Source of the DNA: Arachis hypogaea
Taxonomy: Eukaryota; Streptophyta; Magnoliopsida; Fabales; Fabaceae
Assembly: GCF_003086295.3 (NCBI RefSeq)
Contig: NC_092050.1
Span: forward strand, 157,176,699-157,240,698
Reading direction: 5' to 3'
DNA: 64,000 nucleotides
Shown here: positions 34,249-45,890 of the stretch, in pieces
How positions within the stretch are numbered: the stretch's first letter is position 1
Layout of the letters: every line of letters begins with the position of its first letter
Made by a program: the position numbers and the translations under genes
The notes under the pieces: model-generated
Seen by the model: the letters and a program-made list of their open reading frames with translations, nothing else
Database searches by the model: none
What the model was told of the DNA's origin: nothing

Positions 34249-34985
34249 GGCTAAGAGAAATTTCCAAAGCAATGATGCACTCAATCATGTGCAAGACCTT
34301 GACATTATGGTAATGAAATATGATATATATGTTTTTTTCCTGATACTTAGTTTCAAAAGTTTGTTACAAGATACTAGTCATACTACACAATACTTTACTA
34401 TACTTAACTCTGTTTTTGCAGGGACTTCAGGAGGAGGAGATCTTCTCCCTTTGGGAACAAGTTGATATTGCCTGTATGAATGTATGGAATATACAGATAT
34501 CAAATATGTATTTAAATTTGTTTAACTCTATGAAGTTAAATGATTTTATTTGGATGCAGGAGCTGCAGATGTTGAATGAGAAATGCAATTTGGAGAGACA
34601 ATTCTCTGAACTAAGAATGGTTAGTTGAAGTCTTTGTTATTTATGGTTTAATTTCATCAATTCATAAGTCGTATAATAACTGCATAATAACATTTTGAAT
34701 TTGATCGGGTATTTTTGGTTTCTGTGGATTTTTGTGATATTAGATAGTTAACTCAAACGATTATTTAATAGTTACAAGAAGTTAACTGGGAACTATACAA
34801 GAAAGAAAAAGAAACCGCGTTTACAAGATACTATTTTTGTGATATTATTTTCAGATACATTGTAGCTGAGCAACTTTCCGGTGAAGTATAGAGAGCTAAG
34901 CAATGATGGGGAATTCGAAAATATGAATGATGTTACTGTGTTTCCAGTTACTGAAGTTGATTTAATGCATTATTATAGAACAGGT
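34249..34985 (+). pseudogene. Cluster of exon-like coiled-coil fragments
   Basis: Exon-shaped pieces bounded by AG and GT signals. About 34249-34312 reads AKRNFQSNDALNHVQDLDIM. About 34422-34490 reads GLQEEEIFSLWEQVDIACMN. About 34560-34618 reads ELQMLNEKCNLERQFSELRM. About 34870-34983 reads LSNFPVKYRELSNDGEFENM and onward. The Glu/Leu-rich heptad-like pieces suggest a coiled coil, perhaps a kinesin stalk, but I cannot name the source. No long frame joins them, and they follow the AGPase fragment on the same strand. Confidence 0.35.
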
Positions 34986-34999
34986 GCAAAGTAATACCC

Positions 35000-37900
35000 C
35001 ATAGAATATTAAACTATGAATAGTCATTTAATATAGTAAGCAAAGAATTTGCAATCATGGAAAATACAATAATCTTCTTTAACATTATTAGCATGTTTAA
35101 GTTTTGCATTTTTATAGAATTGAAGCTTGGAATATGAGCTCAAGTCTAAAAAACGAAGAGTAAAAGGTAAGATCAAATTCAGTTGAACTATACTAAAAAT
35201 GTTTTACTTAGCATATGTTAATTTTTAATTCTAACTTCACTCAATTATTTTGTGTAGGCTCCTGATTATGCTATGTCATTTATTATAGTTTCTATTCCTG
35301 TATCATCTCTTTTTTTCTTCTGTCTTTTTGGCTAAGATTTTTTTTTTCTTTTTGCTTTTAATGTGTAATTATGTTTTGAAAGTAATTGTAAAAATTTGGT
35401 AATTTGAATACTATTGGATCTCTACTATGTACGTATGATTTTGAATGGTGATGATATTATTCATCATTAAGTGGGGGTGTATAGTATTGGACAAATAGTC
35501 TATGTGTATTTGTTGTGTTCATAGAGGATACAAGACAAGGGCAAGGGATTTGGTTCATATGTGAAATCTTGAAAGCTAAAATGGTTTGTGAGGAAAATTG
35601 GTAATTGTCATTTTTTTGCTGAGAGATCTTTTCAATTTTGTCATATTTTGAAGGAAAATTAGAACAATGTAATATTATATGTTGCTTTTGTTATGCTTCT
35701 TTCGTAGGATCTGTTGATAGTAGAATAAGAGAATTTAGCACAAATATATCTCATGTTCTGCTTTTTCATTTTTTTTGTTGGGGGTGGGATTAATAGAAAG
35801 ATGTGATGAAGTTGATAAGAGTGGTTGTGATACCAGTATATTTAGTTTATTATTATTATTTTTTAACTGAATATCATTCTAAGTACTAAGTTAATTAAAC
35901 ATGAGATATTTTAATGTATTTTAAATTCTAAAAGGCAATCAATTTTTTGTTCATTTGTTAAATAGGAGTATACTTAAAAGGATTTCTTAGGAGGGCTAAT
36001 AATTTCTTTTTTCAAAACTGCAAATGTCTAGAACTACCATTAGATATTGTCTCCATTTACTAGCTCATTAGTCTTATTCTTGAAAAGTCTGTAAGTATTT
36101 GTCACAATCTTGCAAGAATAAGCAATACAAGACTCAAGATATGAAACTCTGTCAGGCAATTAGTTCCCAATTTTCACTATACAAACTGCTTTAATTAATT
36201 TACTTCAATTAGTAAGAAATTGAGATAAATTGATCATAATTAACCAGTACAATCATTGGCCTTCATTAGATTTTCTATCATGGGGTGATTAAGTATTTCA
36301 TATTTAAACATTTTTTATATCGATTTAAAAGGCATAATTAATGATACCATATATGTCAAGCACGTAGTGATTTGCTTTAGTTTAATTTTCCAGAATGTGA
36401 TAGCAACTAAATAATTTCCATTATATGTAGAAGGGAACGCTCGAATTCAAGAAATGATCCAAACGGTAGTCATAATACATGAGCCAAATCCTGGCTTTTC
36501 TTATTATGTTGTCTTTTTATTATATTTGCTTTTGAGTAATACTTATAATAATTGCTGTTTCAAAACATATAGTTGTCTTTTTGGATTGAATTGTTAGTTG
36601 AGTTTCTTTTTCTAGATTTTGTACGTAATTATTTATTTTCAGGTAAGTTATATGGTTTTAAATAATTTTCAGATAGTGTTTTATGATATTGTATTAAAGA
36701 AAATTTTTTGATGATTTTTGTTAACCCCAAAGTAGTGATGATTCTTATGTCTTTTTGTTTTATTTATTTATTTTTTCTCTAACATTTACAATTTTTTGTA
36801 TTGGAAGATCTTAATCTTTTTCATTTTGTTTATCCTTCAAGGTTTTTTTTTTTTTTTTACCACTCTTCTCTTTGAGGCAAGAATTTTTTTCACGAGAAAG
36901 AATTATTTTTTTATTCATTAGATTCTATCTATTTAAAAATTTTCTTTAATATTATCAGAATTCAAATATGAAAAAAGTGTTTGATATTAACAAATAATAT
37001 ACTGAGCATAAAATTCATATCTAAAGACAAACTTTTGAAAAGAGCTGTCCTTACTCAAATAGAAGAACAACAATTTTTATTATAAGTGCTTCTTCTTTTA
37101 ATTTATCTTTTGTTTTCTATTAATTGCAGGTTAATTTTTATTTAAATTCTGACATTTTCAAGTTTATTATGAAAAACGTGATCCTCTATAATCATTGACC
37201 TTCTCAAACAACCAAAATATCTTTTTTTTTTTGCATTACACATGAAGATTATAATTTTAATAAAGTTGTTTGCTATTTGACTATATATGTCATTTTGATT
37301 TACTCCAAAACATATTTATAAGTTGCTTGGAAAAAAAATTAGGAGAAAGACTAAATTAAATGTAAACTCTTGAACTCTTCCAGTTATATATATTACAATC
37401 TAAATCAATAAAAAAATAATTTGACCTGAATATTTGTTGAAACGGAAAATTATGTTTATTTTTAATAGGGGGAAGAAGTTATACCAAACATTAGATGAAT
37501 CCCTTGACAAAGATGAACTAAGGGAAAGACATGATATTCCCAAACTTTAGAAGAGTTCATGACAGAAGTTAAGAAATGTGGATTTCATACCAAGACATCT
37601 ACTGTTAAATCAAAGAAATGACTAAATATATGAATATTTAGTGCATCAAAACTTAATATGGTGTTAACTTATAAAAAATTAGATAATTATAGAATCATTT
37701 TTAATGAATTATAAAAACATTACATAATATTGTTCTCTTTTATTTGAAAAACTGGCAACTATATATATATGAAATATAAAATAATTATGAAATCATATTT
37801 TGTCAATTTTAAAATACTTTAAATTGAGTTATTTTTTTACAAAATGTTTAAATTTGCATATATTCTTATACATTTAATTATCGTTGTTCAAGCTTAAAAT

Positions 37901-38280
37901 TTTTGTTAAGTATAGTCATTATTATCTACAAAAAATAAAAAAAAATGACGATTTTTGTATGAAAGTTGTGAATCATTTCAAATTGAATCATTATTTTGTA
38001 AAAATAGTATTCAAATAATAATAAGAGTTAAAATGTGTTGTTCTTTTCATAAGGAGTTATCAATTTAATATGTATTGTCTATTTGAAATTAGACGTAATT
38101 AAAAAAAATTTAATTAATGTGTTGGGCCTTTTATTGAGTCAATCCTAATTAATAGTTTTATAATTAATTTTTTTTATTGTGATTCAATTGTATTAATATT
38201 ATATTATTTTATCCTTGAACAATTCTTTGAATTTTGGAGGCATAATTATTAAATTTAAATTTTATTCGAATTGATTAAAA
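35000..38280. other. AT-rich sequence with isolated exon-like pieces
   Basis: Mostly AT-rich. A piece at about 37470-37620, after TTTTTAATAG, translates in broken frames as KKLYQTLDESLDKDELRERH and EFMTEVKKCGFHTKTSTVK. It looks like a coding remnant with a frameshift and stop, source not recognised. Nothing else supported. Confidence 0.4.
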
Positions 38281-38283
38281 GAA

Positions 38284-38311
38284 ACTCGCGCCTAGTCGGG
38301 TTTTACACTAG
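38284..38311 (+). mobile_element. Helitron-type 3' terminus (plus orientation)
   Basis: A hairpin ACTCG (38284-38288) with CGGGT (38297-38301), one G-T wobble, is followed by TTTACA and then CTAG (38308-38311), with T next. This is the plant Helitron end: GC-rich hairpin, 6-12 bases, CTRR, host T. It closely resembles the end at 9833 (both have TTACACTWG). The element lies to the left and would contain the AGPase and coiled-coil fragments, but no 5' TC end could be fixed. Confidence 0.5.
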
Positions 38312-38339
38312 TTATATATAAAAGGATAGCAGTAGATAG

Positions 38340-38855
38340 TTCTTTACTCAAAACTCAAAAAGTAAATATATATCTAGAATGAGACATTTAGCGGCAACTT
38401 TTTTCATAAACCACTGCATTTCAAAATTCAAAAACTCAGATCTCTCTCCATCGTTCTCTTTGCCTGCCGGCACCGAAGCTCAGCACCGTCACCAGAGTAA
38501 ACGCAAAAACTTTGCTCGCAATGCAAACAGCGGAACCGCCGTTAGAGACTTTTCATCTGCTTCCGAAAACCGAAGCTCGATCCCTACGCAGTTACTTAGC
38601 AAAGATGGCTGTCGTGGCTTATGGCCGTCACCGGGGAAGCAATCAGGGATCGGGCTCATCACCGTCGAGCAGCAGAGATGAAGAATAACAATCCAGAAGT
38701 GATGATGGCTGTTGATGCAGCAGCGAGGAGAAAGAACAGCGGCAGCGGCGAGTGGTGTTCCTGCCAACAGTGAAGAAGGAGTAGCTAGAAGCATGTTGAT
38801 GACACGGTGAAGAGAACGAGAGCTCTGAGATCCTACCATCGACGGTGTTGCATTG
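38340..38855 (+). other. GC-richer leader-like exon region
   Basis: Sequence right after the Helitron end becomes richer in GC and resembles a 5' leader exon, ending near a possible donor (GTTGCATTG then GTAATT, about 38857). Open frames run on both strands (+38379-38681, -38911-38489), but neither shows a known domain. It may be the 5' exon of the transcript that includes the ECHIDNA-like exon. Confidence 0.3.
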
Positions 38856-39240
38856 GTAATTTTTTTTAAGTAGAAATTTATTTTATATTTTCTTAACACG
38901 ATGTGATTCACCCTTATTCATAGATCTGGCTTTTACCATCGTTAGCTTTATGTAGTGTCTTTTAATTTTTTTTTAATTGATGCGCTCTTTCTAATGATAA
39001 AAGCTAAGGAGGGCTAATAAGGAAAATTGGAATCGAGCAGAGTATATGTAAATGCTGAATGGTTTTAATTTGCTTTGATTTGGTGACTCAATGTTGCTGC
39101 ATTTAGATTCGAATACCATGAATTAGACTTTGTAGTACTCTTTTGTTTATTTGACAGAATGAATTCATGGAGGGTTTTGTTTTTCTACTAAATGGAGCTA
39201 GAATTTTGAGTAATTAATCATTAAATTCTGCTGCATGTGC

Positions 39241-39298
39241 AGCCTGCAACTGAACACTATACCAATCCGAAGACATGCTTCTTTCATATTCTCTTCAA
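39241..39298 (+). pseudogene. ECHIDNA/TVP23 gene fragment (one exon piece)
   Basis: After the acceptor CATGTGCAG the frame reads PATEHYTNPKTCFFHILFK. This matches the start of the TVP23/ECHIDNA family, where ...NP(K/R)TC(F/L)FH(V/I)LFK leads into the first membrane span of this trans-Golgi membrane protein. The match ends abruptly after LFK; the following bases give no membrane segment and no GT donor. Only the first ~19 residues of the domain are present, so it cannot encode ECHIDNA. Confidence 0.65.
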
Positions 39299-39439
39299 GG
39301 ATTGGTTTATCTGATTATGATCTCTTTTCATATCCTCCTATGAGACTATGAGCCATATTTATTTCCTAAATTCTTCAATAGTATATTTTGTTAAAAAATA
39401 TTTCGGCAACCATGTTTGTATTTTTTAAGATACCTACAT

Positions 39440-39735
39440 AAACAGGGTATTTATTGTAGTTATAAATTTTCAACAGGTGCGCATAAAAGGGTTTCATTCA
39501 AATGAAGAGTGGTCAAACTATTGGAATGCTTCTGAAATTTGTGAACCATATCAGTGCATACAGTAACTATTTGTACCTTGTCTCATATAAAATGTCTCAT
39601 ACAGTAACAGGGTACTTATTGTTGTTATAAATTTTCAACAGGTGCGCATAAAAGGGTTTCATTCAAATGCAGAGTGGCCAAACTATTGGAATGCTTCTGA
39701 AATTTGTGAACCATATCAGTGCATACAGTAACGAT
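39440..39735 (+). repeat. Tandem duplication of an exon and its acceptor (~160-bp period)
   Basis: About 135 bp starting ACAGGGTA and running to TTTGTAC occurs twice, at about 39443-39580 and 39602-39739, nearly identical. Each copy contains an acceptor (TTTTCAACAG) and an exon reading VRIKGFHSN-EW-NYWNASEI followed by CEPYQCIQ. I do not recognise the protein. The copies differ at a few codons. Confidence 0.75.
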
Positions 39736-40031
39736 TTGTACGTTATTCATTGAGGTGGTTTTTGAGTTCTCTTTGCCATTTTAGTGCACTTTTTACTTTT
39801 TGCAAGAATCTTTATCTATTAGAAACATATCAATGGTATTTTTTGGGCGTGATCTTCAACTTCCTGCACATGGTAAGTATTGGTAACAGAAATTCAGAAA
39901 ACAGGGGTAAAGTCACAAGGAACTATATTCATATTTTTAGGATTGTTTTAGAAATATATTGACATGTTACTAATGAGATATTTACTTGATCTACTGGGTA
40001 CTTATTTGAACGATTTTACAATGTTGTGCAG

Positions 40032-40118
40032 GTATTTGGAGATGATCTCTTGATGTCTAATGCAAAACACATTGAGAGAGCAGTACTAGAGTGTGCGTGT
40101 AATCCTCTTCTTCTTAAG
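40032..40118 (+). pseudogene. Enolase gene fragment (one exon)
   Basis: A clean 87-bp exon (acceptor TTGTGCAG, donor AAG-GTAAGT) reads [20 protein letters not shown], then CACNPLLLK. This matches enolase at the (I/V)VGDDLLVTNPKR...A(I/V)-EK-CNALLLK segment, which includes a conserved Asp of the Mg2+ site region. The ENO3-type isoform uses DLLMSN. Neighbouring enolase exons are absent in the window, so it is an isolated exon in a non-enolase context. Confidence 0.75.
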
Positions 40119-40119
40119 G

Positions 40120-41960
40120 TAAGTCATTCTAATTTAAGTGGACTTTGAAGGGGTTCCTTTGTTGGATGGCAAACATTAATATTTAACTAAGTTTATATGT
40201 ATTGTAATATTGTTTAAGTAATTTTGTTCTTCCTTCTCTGGCCATTGTGGATGCATTCTTCAATAGATGTTTCATAAATTGATACTGATGGCAAACAGGC
40301 AAAGTAACTAAACATTATTATTAAGCTTATTGGAACCTGTATATATTATATAGTTCTTATTTTTTTTTTAAATTAGATGGTTAGTGATTTTATTAATTCA
40401 CACCTTAGCATGTGAGAACAGCAAATCTGTAGAAGCTTAGCATGGTGAGTTATCAAATCTTATGCCTTATTGGCTTATTCTTGGTTATTTTGGATGGTAT
40501 ATGGGCACATCTATAGAAGTGTAAACTGTAAAAGAAACTATGAACACATATTGCTAACATTAGGAACAATATGTTAAATGATTTATTGTGAATCAAATTG
40601 ATCTCTTATCTTAAAGCATGCTATTGGTAAACTTTTGATATTGAAAAAGGAACTTTCTTCAATTCAAGAATTAAGTCACATGTGCAGTTGTTCCACATTA
40701 AATATTGATTTTTGCTTTGAGATATAGCATTTGGTTAGTCTTAGAAATTTTTTGCTTTTAATCACTTTTGATGTCACCATTTGACCAAATTGGGAATCTC
40801 TTGATTTTGCCTAACTATGAACTGTGAAATTTATGATTGACGTGAAAAAAATTTCCTAACTTAACAATTTGCTACTTCTCTTGGGGATGCTATAAGAATG
40901 AGAAACATGTAACACTTTGGATGATATATGGGCAGAACAGCTATAGAGAAGTAAAAATTTATTTCCTTTCAATAAATTTACAAAGTTGAATCTTTGGATG
41001 ATGTAGCTTCTGAATATATTACAAGCTAATTATAACTATCAGCAATGAATGGTTGGGCATACCATAGACTTATTCTTCATTTCTTAATGGAGATTTGTAG
41101 TGCAGATTTCTAAAATGGTGCAATTCTCTTGGAGAATTCCCATACTTTGATTCTTGATCAGGTTAAAAGAAATCATGCTTTCATGTTCAGCTCTGTAAAG
41201 AAGGTAATCAATACTGCAATGCATCAAAATGGAAAATGGACATCAGCTCCAAGAGTTCTCAAAGGCAAATTTGACTGTCTTTTATTTGGTAAGCCTTTTA
41301 AGTGCTAATTTTTCCTTTTGTTTTCTTACTTGCATGATTCATTCTATTGTCTTATATATAAATTTATTTGGTTTGATGGTTGGCAAAAAAGTCAAGGTTC
41401 AGGTTTATCATGCTCTACACAACTCTTACCTACTATGTTAAATGATAAGATGTAAGAAAAAAACTTATGTGAATTTACATTAGTGTTTGATCTTATAATT
41501 TTTATTTATATTTTCTTTTATTTATCAAACTCATAGTAGAACAAACCCATAATGAACCTTTTATTTTTTCTTTTATTTTGCCCTTGCACGATAAGCACTT
41601 CATCATTTCCACCTTCTTGAATCTTGATTTTCTTTCAATTCTCAAATTAGAAAAATATCTTATTTATATGTTGTTTTCATTATAAATTATGATACCTGTT
41701 GAATTTTAGTTCATAAACAAATAACGTGTAAGTAAAATTTTACTTAGAGATTATAATTTAAATCGTTTTTTGTAGTAATTAACATGGAAATGATGAGTAC
41801 TACTACTGGATCAATGATTATGTTTTTAATATAAGTAAAAGTAAGATTTATCTTGATTTGACCATCCAAACAGATGGAGAAATAGAAGCAAGCATAATAA
41901 AAAGATTCAACCTAGGTAATCAAAGTTGAATAGTGCTTTAGCTAATATTTCAAATAAAAA
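40120..41960. other. AT-rich sequence with one weak exon-like piece
   Basis: A stretch at about 41160-41300 (NTAMHQNGKWTSAPRVLKGK in one frame) is compositionally exon-like but not recognised. No other feature supported. Confidence 0.4.
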
Positions 41961-41967
41961 TATATCA

Positions 41968-42007
41968 CTAGTATATTAAAGACATGACTTGCACATAACG
42001 CAGGCCA
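41968..42007 (-). mobile_element. Helitron-type 3' terminus (minus orientation)
   Basis: On the minus strand a six-base stem (CCTGCG/TGCAAG, one mismatch, one wobble) is followed by a short AT-rich stretch and TAATATA-CTAG, with T next. The element would extend to the right and could include the zinc-finger gene and the ceramide-kinase fragment. The hairpin is weaker than at 38284, so confidence is moderate. Confidence 0.4.
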
Positions 42008-42308
42008 TATAATAGGATTTAGTAATATAACTAAATATCACTTAGTATTTGTTATTTGTATAGTGATAATATAAATTATTTTTATTAAAGTTTTAAACAC
42101 ACAAACATAATAACTTCTATATTTAAGTAAAATTCACTAATATGGACTAGAAAAATGATAAGATTATTCAGTTTTAGAAAAATAAATAATAGAACAGTCT
42201 TATACACTGTAAAATAAATTTTTATACACAAAAATTTGTTCAAATTTAAAATAACAAATATTAATATTAATAATTCAGTACCAACAAATTTTTATAATGG
42301 ATTAAACA

Positions 42309-42319
42309 TTTGGCGGGAA
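42309..42319 (+). promoter_or_regulatory. E2F-type site upstream of the zinc-finger gene
   Basis: TTTGGCGGGAA matches the plant E2F binding consensus TTTSSCGS and lies about 190 bp before the zinc-finger start codon. A palindromic ACACGTGT (G-box core CACGTG, 42351-42356) follows 35 bp downstream. Neither site has been tested. Confidence 0.45.
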
Positions 42320-42500
42320 CTCCATTTCTATCACGCCTCACGCAATGAAACACGTGTGCAAAAAAGCTAAGAGCTCCCTTTTCTGTTATCAACTGGGTAT
42401 CACGTTCAGATACAATGCGATAATCACAGTTCCCACAGTTCCCCCTTTAATCTCTTTCTGCTCTTCGCTTATCACCACCTTGTGACAGTTTCACAATCTA

Positions 42501-42829
42501 ATGCCGCCGCCACAGCCACAGCCACAGCCACCGCCTCCTCCTCCTCCCCTCCCCCAGTTCGAATGTGCAAAATGCGGGAAGTCTTTTCCCGAGAAAAGAA
42601 GATTAGAGGACCACTGGAGAACTAAGAAGCTTCGAAAGTACATACATATCTGCCAGCATTGCAATAATCGGTTCGAGACCAACGCAAACTTGGAACAACA
42701 CCAAATTGGGGTAAGTTTTGTTCTTCTTTGAATTCTTTATTATTTTCTTTCTGTGTGTTCGTTAATTCATTTTTAATTTACTTTAATCGTTTCGTGCAGT
42801 GCGTTCATTTTCTCCAGCAGAATCAGTGA
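42501..42829 (+). CDS. Small C2H2 zinc-finger protein (two exons)
   Basis: Exon 1 (42501-42710) encodes a proline/glutamine stretch, then FECAKCGKSFPEKRRLEDHW and ICQHCNNRFETNANLEQHQI. Exon 2 (42800-42829) adds CVHFLQQNQ and a stop, for 79 residues in all. Splicing completes the second finger as C-x2-C-x12-H-x5-H, with the last histidine from exon 2; the first finger lacks a well-placed second histidine. The start ATG follows a C/T-rich leader. The protein would be a nuclear nucleic-acid-binding factor; targets are unknown. It may be the 5' end of a longer gene cut off here, because ceramide-kinase sequence follows directly in another frame. Confidence 0.55.
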
Positions 42830-42941
42830 TGCAAAGCGTCACTCGTAAATTATTTTTCTTTTTCTTTTTGGTTCTTGCCCAATTTCTTTTTGGTTCTTGC
42901 CCATCTCAACTGCCTCTATCAACAACACCAAACTGGCCAAG

Positions 42942-43886
42942 AACCAGGTCTAAGTCAAGGAATGATAAATGGACTGGATTGACCACTACACATGATAACT
43001 CTAGATGGGGCAACGGTGGGACAAATGATAGAGAGCATATATCATCAACACTTTCTGATCCAGGTCCTATATGGGATGCTGAACCAAAGTGGGATCCCGA
43101 GGCTAATTGGGATGTAGAAAACCCAATTGAGTTGCCAGGGCCTCCAGATGATACAGAAGTAGGACCCACAAAGGAGGTTGTGCCTCGATTTGGAGACAAA
43201 TGGGTTGTCTCGAAGGGACATTTCCTTGGCATTCTGGTTTGCAACCATGCATGTAGAACTGTTCAAAGCTCGCAGGTGGTTGCTCCTAAAGCTGAGTTTG
43301 ATGACAACACACTAGATATGCTCTTGGTTCATGGGGTTGGAAGGTTGCGGCTATTGAGATTTTTTGTACTTATGCAGATGGGTCGACACCTTTCCTTGCC
43401 ATATGTTGAATATGTAAAGGTATTTGCATTAATATTTTTTAAAATGAAATTGTTTAGACTGCATTATACACATCATTAGTTCTTAAAACAGTGCATATTA
43501 TTGTGGTGATTAACTGGTAGAGTTGCCTTTAAATAATGTTACCATGTTCCAATCTTTGCTTGCTTTTGTCTAATGAAATTTAGAATACTACAGTCAACAA
43601 TTGCTATTAGTTCTGAGCTGTGTCATGAAAAAATATTGGTTGGCTTTATCTGGTTAGGTTCTTTAGTGTCCGGATTGTCTTATTGTCCTGGTTTTTATTA
43701 TTTCTGTATTTGTTCATTGTATGACTGTCTGTTTGGATGCAGGTAAAGTCTGTGAGGATAAAGTCAGGGAAGCACACTCATAATGGATGTGGTATTGATG
43801 GTGAGCTTTTTCCACTCAATGGACAAGTAGTTTCTACTATGCTTCCGGAACAGTGCAGGCTAATTGGCCGTTCTCGTATACGATAA
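42942..43886 (+). pseudogene. Ceramide kinase C-terminal fragment (two exons)
   Basis: Exon A (42942-43419) reads RTRSKSRNDKWTGLTTTHD, later PGPPDDTEVGPTKEVVPRFG, GILVCNHACRTVQSSQVVAP and HGVGRLRLLRFFVLMQMGRH. Exon B (43743-43886) reads VKSVRIKSGKHTHNGCGIDG, then GELFPLNGQVVSTMLPEQCR and a stop. This matches the C-terminal part of plant ceramide kinase (ACD5 type), which phosphorylates ceramide and restrains cell death. The diacylglycerol-kinase catalytic core with its ATP-binding loop is missing: upstream is only the zinc-finger minigene. The two exons are open and splice signals are good, so a chimeric transcript is possible, but kinase activity is not. Confidence 0.75.
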
Positions 43887-43889
43887 CAG

Positions 43890-45160
43890 TGACTCATTTT
43901 CAATTTTTTGATGGGTTCTGGAAAGAAGCTCATGTACTTTTGTCAAATATACAAGTCCAGATACCCAATTTGTCCATGTGAAATACCCTATCTTCGCTGT
44001 AACAGCTGAGGCTTTTTCTAAATTTTTGTTCCGGTTATATGTATCTGTTGTTGCTTGCATATCTGTCTTCCTTATTTGTCCTCAGTGAAAAAAGAAAAAC
44101 AACACATTTGTGCATTACTTGCAACAAGCCGCTGAATGTATTGCCGCTGAATGTATTGCATTTCTCCCCATTTCCTCCACTTGGTTTGGTCCATTGATTC
44201 TCTTGTGTCACAATCTCTGAGATGGAAAGTTGTATTGTATCTACATTTCAAGTTTATACTGAATCTTGTAGACTGCAGTTCTCCAAATCCAGCTTCAGCA
44301 GATGGTTGCGGAGCAATGCAGGGGTAGCTAAACCTACCAAAATGGTAATACACTAATACCATTCAATTAGAAAGTGGGAATTGAAAAAGTGGTAGATTAT
44401 GTGAAGGGTAGTCCACTTGAAAGTATACATATATTATGGCAGGTTCATGTGTGACTTGATGGCAATTGTTGTTGGTACTATCCGACAGCAAGTTAGGTCA
44501 ATTTATATATTGAGCTAGGAGGCTCCATTTATGAATTTTATTTGGCTTCAAAACACAGTAGAAAATGATGAATTTGACTAATAAAAGAAATTCCCAGTCA
44601 TAATAGACACTAGCAATTTCTGCCAAACTAGAAATATCATTAGAAAGAATCAAACGTGTATGATAAGAACAACAATGCGTAGCAAAGAAAATCTCGGAAG
44701 AATGAGGACAAAAGACCATGAGTTTAGGAGAATATCAGTTCGATATAGACGAACGGGTGGATAATGGATATTGTGGGTGTGTTGCAAAATCACTCACGTG
44801 TCCCCTTCCAAAGACCATACTATAGTATACAGAAAACTTAACTAATAGGAGATTTCTGTTATTATTAATTTATTATTATCACGTAAATTATGCACTGTAC
44901 TAAATTTTGGTATTTTGGGGAGTGAGTGGTTGAATTAAAAGCAGAATCAGAAAATTATCCAATATCCCCATCAATCCTTTTATTCTTACACAGAAAAAAT
45001 ACAAAGGAATTTTCAACAAATTGATATATCTTTTGATCATTAGATAAAATATAAAATCTACACAAAATAGTTTCACTTATAATACAAAGATGTGTATCAA
45101 TTTAGACAAAAGTAAATATAAATATTCTTTTCCAGAGTAGAAAAAGTCGTTGGATTATAT
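43890..45160. other. 3' flank and AT-rich intergenic, nothing recognised
   Basis: Ordinary sequence downstream of the ceramide-kinase fragment; no further gene supported. Confidence 0.5.
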
Positions 45161-45169
45161 TCGTAAAGT

Positions 45170-45615
45170 ATCGTTTTTGTCCCCAACGTTTGGGGTAAGT
45201 CCCAAAGTTGTCCCTAACGTTTCAATTGTTCTATTTAAGTCCCTAAAGTTTCTAATTATAAGAAAATAAATTTATTTAAAATGAAAGTAACATGATTAGG
45301 TGTAATTTATTTAGATGTAAATAAAAAATAATTGAACACTATGTACAGTAAAAAATTAATATTATTAAAAGATAAAATTAAATTAAAATTTATTTTTATG
45401 TATCGTTTTTGTCCCTAACATTTTCGTCTTATTTAAGTCCCTAACGTTTCAAAATCGTCTCAATTTTGTCCCGCCGTCAATTCTGTTAACGGATCCCTAA
45501 CGGCAGGACAACATTGAGTCAATTTTAAAACGTTAGGGACTTAAATAGGACGATTGAAACGTTAGGGACAACTTTGAGACTTACCCTAAATGTTGGGGAC
45601 AAAAACAATACTTTA
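45170..45615. mobile_element. MITE-like element with long inverted ends
   Basis: The ends are near-perfect inverted repeats of about 65 bp: the left begins AAAGTATCGTTTTTGTCCCC and the reverse complement of the right begins AAAGTATTGTTTTTGTCCCC, both followed by repeated TCCCTAACGTTT motifs. The left half contains an extra ~150-bp AT-rich segment and a second internal copy of the terminal motif near 45402. TA flanks both ends, but a longer target duplication was not found. No coding capacity. Confidence 0.7.
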
Positions 45616-45702
45616 CTCTTTTATATAATATTGACTTTTAAGTATACTGGCAGTTGTTAAGTTATAAATGTGTTGAAAAGGTTAAAATGAATGGAGGGAC
45701 TG

Positions 45703-45890
45703 TAGGGTCGGAAGTGAGCTGAGCTGAGCCGAGCTAGATCAAGCTCAAGCTCGGCTTACGAAAATTGAGTTTGGCTCACGGTTTGACTCATTAACAATCG
45801 AGCTTATTTCTTAAGCTCAAGCTCGGCTCACCAAAAGCTCACGAGCTGGCTCGAGCTCACGAGCTGACTCAAATAAGAGAAACATAAATA
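45703..45890 (+). repeat. Left terminal/subterminal inverted region of the MULE
   Basis: Rich in AGCTC and its complement (GAGCTGAGCCGAGC, CACGAGCTGGCTCGAGCTC). It pairs imperfectly with 55615-55798. Such clusters usually bind transposase. Confidence 0.7.

Noticed and set aside
38379..38911. Opposed 100- and 140-codon frames
   Set aside because: No domain on either strand; GC-richer leader composition explains both.
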